A stretch of 9,267 bases of DNA from an uncultured Chloroflexota bacterium. GTDB taxonomy: Bacteria > Chloroflexota > Limnocylindria > Limnocylindrales > CSP1-4. Below, in pieces: positions 5,447 through 9,267 of this stretch. Every line of letters starts with the position of its first letter. Position 1 is the first letter of the stretch. The DNA lies in the NCBI GenBank assembly GCA_903930745.1, contig CAIYZX010000471.1, positions 1 through 9,267 of the forward strand. Reading direction: 5' to 3'. The position numbers and the translations under genes were made by a program. Under the pieces are notes generated by a model. The model was not told the DNA's origin. It made no database searches and saw nothing but the letters and a program-made list of their open reading frames with translations.

Positions 5447-5452
5447 ATCATA
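5447..5452 (-). promoter_or_regulatory. Putative -10 box (TATGAT) for the 57-aa gene
   Basis: TATGAT matches consensus at five of six positions, in a locally AT-richer patch. The start site would be near 5440 and the leader about 39 nt, which just contains both alternative hairpins. No clear -35 is seen. Confidence 0.5.
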
Positions 5453-5480
5453 GGGTCCAATCCCAAGTTTGCATGCCTTC

Positions 5481-5501
5481 GATCAATCACGCTGATGGAT
5501 C
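5481..5501. promoter_or_regulatory. Operator-like near-palindrome between divergent genes
   Basis: GATCAATCA-CGC-TGATGGATC: 9-bp arms with one mismatch and a 3-bp centre. It sits between the two opposing -10 boxes (5447-5452 minus and 5535-5540 plus) and is AT-richer than its surroundings. A dimeric regulator bound here could act on both the 57-aa gene and the aldo/keto reductase. Confidence 0.45.
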
Positions 5502-5534
5502 CACGGAGGTCCGCGTCTCGCCCGCGCGGCGGGA

Positions 5535-5540
5535 TACCGT
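5535..5540 (+). promoter_or_regulatory. Putative -10 box (TACCGT) of a leaderless promoter for the aldo/keto reductase
   Basis: TACCGT is followed by 6 nt (TGCCCC) and the ATG at 5547, and no Shine-Dalgarno is present. The spacing is identical to the DUF917 gene at the left end, where TACCAT lies 6 nt before ATG. Confidence 0.45.
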
Positions 5541-5546
5541 TGCCCC

Positions 5547-6587
5547 ATGACATACCAGCCCGACACGTCCCGCTACGATGCGATGGTCTACCGGCAGTGT
5601 GGCCGGAGCGGCCTCCGGCTGCCGCTGCTCTCCCTGGGCCTCTGGCACGGCTTCGGCGACACCACGCCCGTCTCCACGCAGCGGGCCATGCTGCGGACGG
5701 CATTCGACGCGGGCATCACCCACTTCGACCTGGCGAACAACTACGGGCCGCCCGCGGGCTCGGCCGAGTACAACGTCGGGCGGATCCTGCGCGAGGACCT
5801 CGCCGCCCACCGTGACGAGCTGGTGATCTCCAGCAAGGCCGGCTGGGGCATGTGGGATGGTCCCTACGGGGACGGCGGGTCGCGCAAGTACATGCTGGCG
5901 AGCCTGGACCAGAGCCTGCGCCGCATGGACCTGGACTACGTTGACATCTTCTACTCGCACCGGTTCGACCCGGACACGCCCCTGGATGAGACGATGGGCG
6001 CTCTGGCCACCGCGGTGCGCCAGGGAAAGGCCCTCTACGTGGGCATCTCGTCCTATTCCGCCCGCAAGACCCGCGAGGCCGCGGCGCTGCTGCGCGCGGA
6101 GGGCGTGCCGCTGCTGATCCACCAGCCGTCCTACTCGCTCTTCAACCGCTGGCCGGAGGCGGAGCTCCTGGACGCCCTGAGCGAGGTGGGGGCGGGCGCC
6201 ATCGCGTTCACCGCGCTCGCCCAGGGGCTGCTCACCGACAAGTACCTGGACGGCGTGCCGGCGAACGCCCGCATCAACCGCCCTGGCGGCGATTCGTTCC
6301 CGATGCGGGCGCTGAGCGAGGAGAACCTGGCACGCGTGCGAGCCCTCAACGAGATCGCGAGGGGGCGTGGCCAGACGCTGGCCCAGATGGCCCACGCCTG
6401 GGTCCTGCGGGATCCACGGATGACCAGCACGCTGATCGGTGCCTCGTCGCCGGAGCAGATCCGGGAGAACGTGGGCGCACTGCGGGGGCTGGCGTTCAGC
6501 GCGGACGAGCTGGCGGAGATCGACCGCCACGCGGTGGAGGGCGGCGTCAACCTGTGGGAGAGGCCGTCAACGGACCGGCGAGCCTGA
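5547..6587 (+). CDS. gpr: Aldo/keto reductase, L-glyceraldehyde 3-phosphate reductase (YghZ/Gpr) type
   Basis: 346 residues, full length for the family. It follows the E. coli YghZ pattern almost end to end: YRQCGRSGLRLPLLSLGLWH (15-34), THFDLANNYGPPAGSAE (58-74), SSKAGWGMW (95-103), GGSRKYMLASLDQSL (110-124), FYSHR (135-139), VGISSYS, LIHQPSYSLFNRW and the C-terminal LNLWE. The aldo/keto reductase tetrad is visible as D61, Y66, K97 and H138. By family knowledge it is a cytosolic NADPH-dependent (beta/alpha)8-barrel enzyme reducing L-glyceraldehyde 3-phosphate and methylglyoxal-like aldehydes, a detoxification step beside glycolysis. Phosphofructokinase is encoded nearby. The N-terminus MTYQPDTSRYDAM matches the usual start position, and the lack of an RBS suggests a leaderless mRNA. 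Confidence 0.93.
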   Translation: MTYQPDTSRYDAMVYRQCGRSGLRLPLLSLGLWHGFGDTTPVSTQRAMLRTAFDAGITHFDLANNYGPPAGSAEYNVGRILREDLAAHRDELVISSKAGWGMWDGPYGDGGSRKYMLASLDQSLRRMDLDYVDIFYSHRFDPDTPLDETMGALATAVRQGKALYVGISSYSARKTREAAALLRAEGVPLLIHQPSYSLFNRWPEAELLDALSEVGAGAIAFTALAQGLLTDKYLDGVPANARINRPGGDSFPMRALSEENLARVRALNEIARGRGQTLAQMAHAWVLRDPRMTSTLIGASSPEQIRENVGALRGLAFSADELAEIDRHAVEGGVNLWERPSTDRRA

Positions 6588-6611
6588 CCCGGGCGGCCCC
6601 GGGAACAGAGG

Positions 6612-6645
6612 CGGGCGGCCCACCCCGTCACTGGTGGACCGCCCG
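6612..6645 (+). terminator. Terminator-like hairpin after the aldo/keto reductase
   Basis: Arms 6612-6624 and 6633-6645 pair over 13 positions with a single C/A mismatch (core GGGCGGCCCACC with GGTGGACCGCCC) around an 8-nt loop. It lies 25 nt after the stop codon. The following bases are GC-rich, with no T-tract, so it could also act as a 3'-end stabilising structure. Confidence 0.6.
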
Positions 6646-6655
6646 GAGGCCGGTC

Positions 6656-6673
6656 TCGCACCGTTGGGTGCGA
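6656..6673. repeat. Perfect 7-bp hairpin (TCGCACC-GTTG-GGTGCGA)
   Basis: Perfect arms around a 4-nt loop, 11 bp after the previous hairpin and 3 bp before the next. Part of the stem-loop series described for the intergenic region. Confidence 0.55.
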
Positions 6674-6676
6674 CCA

Positions 6677-6696
6677 GCCGAGCCTGTCGACTCGGC
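6677..6696. repeat. Perfect 6-bp hairpin (GCCGAG-N8-CTCGGC)
   Basis: Perfect arms around an 8-nt loop (CCTGTCGA). It resembles a tRNA T-arm superficially, but the loop length is wrong and no acceptor or anticodon arm surrounds it. Confidence 0.5.
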
Positions 6697-6722
6697 CGCA
6701 GCATAGTGGAGCGTGCGCTGCC

Positions 6723-6760
6723 GTCGTAGCGACCCATTCAGGGGCGATGCGCACTACGAC
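6723..6760. repeat. Perfect 7-bp inverted repeat (GTCGTAG/CTACGAC)
   Basis: The arms are separated by 24 nt. It is the fourth inverted repeat in the region and the only one with a long loop, so it may be an operator or part of a larger fold. Confidence 0.4.
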
Positions 6761-6775
6761 ACGTGCATGAGGCCC

Positions 6776-6803
6776 GCGTCCGGGGACCGGCGTCCGGGGG
6801 CCG
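6776..6803. repeat. Tandem duplication of a 14-bp unit
   Basis: GCGTCCGGGGACCG is followed directly by GCGTCCGGGGGCCG, two copies with one mismatch. It lies inside the loop defined by GTGCAT (6763-6768) and ATGCAC (6815-6820). Probably a replication-slippage product. Confidence 0.6.
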
Positions 6804-7088
6804 GGCGTGCCCGGATGCACCGGAAGACCGCGCTGCTGCGTGTGACTGTTGTGTGACAGCGGCGCCATGGATGGCGGCACCCTCGAGCGTGGCCCGGGCT
6901 CCAGCGTGGGACAACGCGGCGGCCCCGGCAAGACGGCTGACTGGTGGGTCGGACGCGTCCTACGCGACGTGCGACACGCGCCGATGCAACGGGCCTTGGG
7001 CGGTGTCGAGAATCGGCCACCAGCGGTGAACCGGCTTGTCCCCGGCCAGGCTTCCCCGGCACTACCGACCTGTGGAGCACCCTGCGGC

Positions 7089-7682
7089 ATGGACATCCCC
7101 TTCCTGGGGTACGCACTCGACTGCATCCTGAGTGGCACGGTCAACCTGCGCGAGCAGCGCATGGCGGACCTGGTGCGCACTCGCGACGTGATCGCTGTGA
7201 ACGGCCTCGCCGTCGAGGCGATCGAGGATGGCCGTCGCCTCCATCCCGGCCAGCTTGACCTCGCCTGGGACGACCTCGTGGTCGTGTCCGCCACCGGGCC
7301 CCGGGGAGACCCGGCGCAACGCCTGCGCCCCACCGTGGGCCACCCAGTCCGAGTGGCCGTGGGCCCATATGAGATCGCCGGCTATCTCCAGGCTCCCGTT
7401 GGCGTGGACCCGATCAACCATGTGCGCCGCCAGCGCGTCATCGTCCTCAACTTCGCCGCCGTCCGAGTGCAGGGACACGATGGCGCCACCATCCACGCCC
7501 ACCAGACCCTGCTGCTCAACGGGCGGCACAACCTCGGGGTCCAGGTGGTCCCCGACCTCGTGGTCCGCCAGCTGGTTGCCCAGGCATGGGATCCCCTGAG
7601 GGAGCGCCTGGAGCCTGCAGCCGTCCACCAGGCCACGGGTGGGCTGACCGCCCGGCTCGCCCGAGGCGGCATCCTCGCCTGA
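7089..7682 (+). CDS. Conserved-looking 197-aa protein of unknown function
   Basis: ATG at 7089 is preferred over an in-frame start at 6849. The residues before it are glycine/arginine-rich and unstructured, whereas MDIPFLGYALDCILSG looks like a natural N-terminus. The only ribosome-binding candidate is GGAG, 11 nt upstream, so the start is not certain. The protein is soluble-looking with alternating beta-type stretches: VIAVNGLAVEAIEDG (34-48), DDLVVVSATGPRGDP (61-75), VRVAVGPYEIAGYLQAPVGV (87-106), RRQRVIVLNFAAVRVQ (113-128) and HAHQTLLLNGRHNLGVQVVP (136-155). The GPYEIAGYL...DP...RR...V.L pattern seems familiar from an uncharacterised actinobacterial/chloroflexal family, but I cannot name it reliably. 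No membrane helix or catalytic motif stands out. It is transcribed alone, with a hairpin downstream. Confidence 0.75.
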   Translation: MDIPFLGYALDCILSGTVNLREQRMADLVRTRDVIAVNGLAVEAIEDGRRLHPGQLDLAWDDLVVVSATGPRGDPAQRLRPTVGHPVRVAVGPYEIAGYLQAPVGVDPINHVRRQRVIVLNFAAVRVQGHDGATIHAHQTLLLNGRHNLGVQVVPDLVVRQLVAQAWDPLRERLEPAAVHQATGGLTARLARGGILA

Positions 7683-7743
7683 GGCGGACCGGCCGGAACC
7701 CGTCGTGGCGTGCCGGCACTCCCGGTCGTGAGACGGCCGGCCC

Positions 7744-7763
7744 CCTGGCAGATCCCTGTCAGG
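7744..7763 (+). terminator. Stem-loop downstream of the 197-aa gene
   Basis: CCTGGCA pairs with TGTCAGG over 7 bp including one G-U pair, around a 6-nt loop, 61 nt after the stop codon. There is no T-tract, so this is a modest candidate. Confidence 0.35.
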
Positions 7764-7927
7764 CGTGAACCGGCCGGCGATCGCAGGACCGCACAGGCGC
7801 CGGAGGTCTCCCGGGCTCCAGGTCACTGGAACGAAGGAGACAGGTAGTCCACGGAGCCGGCGCCTTCCGGCCAGCTCGCGTCCTGGCGTGACGGGGTCCG
7901 GGCCCTGCCCCGGGGTCGTCGTGCACC

Positions 7928-7946
7928 CTGCGACCTGCCCTCGCAG
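7928..7946. promoter_or_regulatory. Operator-like palindrome upstream of the LLM oxidoreductase promoter
   Basis: CTGCGA-N7-TCGCAG is a perfect 6-bp-arm palindrome centred about 44 bp upstream of the predicted transcription start, where an activator site would sit. A third copy of CTGCGA follows the -10 box at 7975-7980, so looping or dimer binding is possible. Confidence 0.35.
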
Positions 7947-7968
7947 CACCAGCGGGCGTCGGTTCGCC

Positions 7969-7974
7969 TACCAT
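7969..7974 (+). promoter_or_regulatory. Putative -10 box (TACCAT) for the LLM oxidoreductase
   Basis: The same hexamer as before the DUF917 gene. Here transcription would start near 7981, leaving a leader of about 31 nt with AAGGAG before the GTG. The -35 region is not recognisable. Confidence 0.5.
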
Positions 7975-8011
7975 CTGCGAGCCACCCGGCATCCCGCAAG
8001 GAGCCCCACGC

Positions 8012-8908
8012 GTGCGCTTCGGCCTCAACGTCCAGAACTTCGGCGTCTTCGGCGATCCCATGATCCTCGTGGACCTCGCGCACGACGCCGAGGCGGCCGG
8101 CTGGGACGGGTTCTTCCTCTGGGACCACCTCCACCTCGAGGACGGCGTGGACCGCCCGTTCGCCGATCCCACGGTGACGGTGGCCGCCATCGCGGCCCGG
8201 ACCAGCCGCTTGCGCATCGGCCCCCTGGTCACATCGCCGGCGCGCCGGCGCCCCTGGAAGCTGGCCCGCGAGATCGTCTCGCTGGATGTGCTGTCCGCCG
8301 GACGCCTCACGCTGGGCATCGGCCTTGGCTGGGCGGACGACGACTACGCGCCCTTCGGCGAGACCCCCACGCGCAAGCAGCGCGCGGAGCGGGTGAACGA
8401 GGCGCTGGAGATCCTGGACGGGCTGCAGTCCGGCCAGCCGTACGAGTTCCACGGCGAGCACTTCAACGTGGGGCCGGTCCGCTTCCTGCCCCGCCCGGTC
8501 CAGGAGCGCATCCCGGCCTGGGTGGCCATGACCTGGAACGGCACGCCGAACCCGGGGCCCATCCGCCGCGCCGCGCGCGTCCACGGCGTCTACCCGGAGA
8601 AGCCGGTGCCGCACGGGTCACCGGACTGGCTGCTGAGCGCCGATGACATCCGGGCCATCCTCGCCGCCATCCGCGAGGCGGGCGGCGCGCAGGGTGCCTA
8701 CGACGTGGTGGTCAGCGGCCCAGCGGCATCCACGGACCGCCCGTTCTTCCGCGAGTACCTGCGGTCCATCGAGGAGGCGGGTGCCACCTGGTACCTCACG
8801 CCCCTGGTCCAGGAGCTGGCCTCGCTGGACGAGCTGCGCGCGCTGGTGCGGCGGGGCCCGTGGGGGCACGCCGGCCGGAGCGTGGACGCGGGTCCCATCG
8901 GGGACTAG
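8012..8908 (+). CDS. Luciferase-like (LLM class) flavin/F420-dependent oxidoreductase
   Basis: 298 residues. GTG start with AAGGAG 8 nt upstream. The N-terminal beta-strand VRFGLNVQNFG leads into AHDAEAAGWDGFFLWDHLHL (23-42), typical of the luciferase-like TIM barrel. It is followed by TSRLRIGPLVTSPARRRPWK (64-83), the hallmark LDVLSAGRLTLGIGLGW (91-107) and RVNEALEILDGLQSGQPYEFHGEHF (127-151). By family knowledge these enzymes bind FMN or coenzyme F420 and oxidise or reduce small organic molecules in the cytosol; the substrate and cofactor cannot be read from the sequence. The length is normal for the short F420-type branch. It appears to be a single-gene transcript, convergent with the aminotransferase; the 37-bp gap (8909-8945) is almost pure G+C with only weak self-complementarity. 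Confidence 0.9.
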   Translation: MRFGLNVQNFGVFGDPMILVDLAHDAEAAGWDGFFLWDHLHLEDGVDRPFADPTVTVAAIAARTSRLRIGPLVTSPARRRPWKLAREIVSLDVLSAGRLTLGIGLGWADDDYAPFGETPTRKQRAERVNEALEILDGLQSGQPYEFHGEHFNVGPVRFLPRPVQERIPAWVAMTWNGTPNPGPIRRAARVHGVYPEKPVPHGSPDWLLSADDIRAILAAIREAGGAQGAYDVVVSGPAASTDRPFFREYLRSIEEAGATWYLTPLVQELASLDELRALVRRGPWGHAGRSVDAGPIGD

Positions 8909-8945
8909 GCGCCCGCCTGCGCCCCGGGCCGCCCGCCCCCCGGCG

Positions 8946-9267
8946 CTAGAGATCCTCGAGCGGCCCCTCGGCGGCCGCCAACGACGCGTCGATCGCCTCC
9001 AGGCCCTCGCGCAGCTCGGTCACCGTGGGCCAGCCGTAGCCCAGGCGGAAGCAGGAGCGCGGCTGCTCGAACCAGTGGCCCGGGCCAACGATCGTCCCGT
9101 GCTCCTCGAAGAGGACGCGGTAGAACGTGTCCACGTGCACGGGCGCGCCCGGCCGGATGCGCGGGAAGCCCACCACGCCACCCTGCGGCGGGATCCACTC
9201 CAGGGTCTCGTGACCGTCCAGCCACTCCGCGGTGAGCGTGAAGGCGGCGTCAATCCGCGCGCGGATC
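8946..9267 (-). CDS. PLP-dependent aminotransferase (fold type I), C-terminal 106 residues
   Basis: On the minus strand the frame is open from the window edge (first complete codon at 9266) to TAG at 8948-8946. The C-terminal domain shows WIPPQGGVVGFPRI (24-37 of the visible part), VDTFYRVLFEEHGTIVGPGH (45-64), WFEQPRSCFRLGYGWP (65-80) and TELREGLEAIDASL (83-96). The arginine in CFRLGYG corresponds to the conserved substrate-carboxylate-binding arginine of class I/II aminotransferases. The PLP lysine and the large domain lie outside the window, so the substrate cannot be inferred. A GTG at 9176 is internal, not a start, because similarity of the usual type extends upstream of it. Confidence 0.88.
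   Translation of the reverse strand, partial: IRARIDAAFTLTAEWLDGHETLEWIPPQGGVVGFPRIRPGAPVHVDTFYRVLFEEHGTIVGPGHWFEQPRSCFRLGYGWPTVTELREGLEAIDASLAAAEGPLEDL

Larger units (their letters stand above)
6588..7088. other. Non-coding intergenic region with serial stem-loops
   Basis: This 501-bp stretch holds at least four good inverted repeats in its first 175 bp (6612-6645, 6656-6673, 6677-6696 and 6723-6760), a long-range GTGCAT/ATGCAC pair (6763-6768 with 6815-6820) and a short tandem duplication (6776-6803). The frame of the downstream gene stays open back to 6849, but the sequence before 7089 reads as low-complexity and without a ribosome binding site. I see no known RNA family signature (tRNA, tmRNA, RNase P, SRP). 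Confidence 0.55.
7683..8011. other. Intergenic region before the LLM oxidoreductase
   Basis: The 329 bp hold a 10-bp palindrome GTGCCGGCAC (7710-7719), the hairpin at 7744-7763, repeated ACCGGCCGG blocks (near 7688 and 7770), the CTGCGA/TCGCAG palindrome and the TACCAT box described separately. A strong Shine-Dalgarno-like GAAGGAG near 7834 has no usable start after it; a TAG lies at the expected distance. No gene is convincing on either strand. Confidence 0.5.

Noticed and set aside
6620..6650. T-box-like GGTGGACCGC
   Set aside because: It resembles the T-box antiterminator core, but there is no specifier stem, no antiterminator alternative and no aminoacyl-tRNA synthetase or amino-acid gene downstream. 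It is simply one arm of the hairpin after the aldo/keto reductase.
6677..6696. tRNA T-arm-like hairpin
   Set aside because: 8-nt loop without TTCGA in the proper place, no acceptor, D or anticodon arms around it, and no CCA.
6849..7088. N-terminal extension of the 197-aa protein to 6849
   Set aside because: Low-complexity glycine/arginine-rich sequence with no ribosome binding site. The natural-looking N-terminus begins at 7089.
6131..7333. A 400-codon minus-strand open frame across the aldo/keto reductase end, the intergenic region and the 197-aa gene
   Set aside because: No ribosome binding site or motif, and it crosses two well-supported genes and several hairpins.
1..9267. CRISPR array, phage or transposase genes, toxin-antitoxin or defence island
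   Set aside because: No regularly spaced repeats, no integrase or transposase motifs and no recognisable defence domains. The 23-bp repeat has only two copies, 274 bp apart.

Overview
The window is very GC-rich bacterial chromosome with tightly packed genes on both strands, GTG and TTG starts alongside ATG, and two genes that look leaderless. This suits a high-GC Chloroflexota or Actinomycetota-type organism; I cannot decide between them from sequence alone. There is no CRISPR array, rRNA, tRNA, transposase or phage gene. The protein-coding content is mostly housekeeping or accessory metabolism, and the more unusual signals lie in the intergenic DNA.

Layout. (1) 1-459, minus: N-terminal part of a DUF917 (S-methyl-thiohydantoin desulfurase-like) protein, running off the left edge. 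(2) 460-882: a 423-bp divergent intergenic region with two identical-arm palindromes, extra half-sites and a 23-bp direct repeat, one copy abutting a TACAAT -10 box. (3) 883-1518, plus: a probable two-gene operon of a 104-aa unknown protein and an 89-aa protein of the 'virulence factor' family. (4) 1702-3939, plus: a 745-aa polytopic membrane protein ending in a complete EAL (cyclic-di-GMP phosphodiesterase) domain. It converges on (5) a minus-strand 6-phosphofructokinase (3961-5088), with a 10-bp stem-loop between them. (6) 5228-5401, minus: a 57-aa Cys-containing small ORF with an unusual leader whose hairpin can hide its ribosome binding site. It is divergent from (7) an aldo/keto reductase of the YghZ/Gpr L-glyceraldehyde-3-phosphate reductase type (5547-6587). 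(8) 6588-7088: about 500 bp of non-coding DNA with a run of stem-loops. (9) 7089-7682, plus: a 197-aa protein of unknown function. (10) 8012-8908, plus: a luciferase-like (LLM) flavin/F420-type oxidoreductase, converging on (11) the C-terminal 106 residues of a PLP-dependent aminotransferase (8946-9267, minus), running off the right edge.

How the genes fit together. Phosphofructokinase and the triose-phosphate aldo/keto reductase are neighbours and both belong to lower sugar-phosphate metabolism, with the small Cys ORF between them. The EAL protein is a stand-alone signalling gene. The remaining genes show no obvious shared pathway. Promoters share a TANNNT-type -10 (TACCAT, TACCGT, TACAAT, TATGAT) with poor or absent -35 matches. 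In two cases (DUF917 and aldo/keto reductase) the -10 lies exactly 6 nt before the ATG, which predicts leaderless mRNAs.
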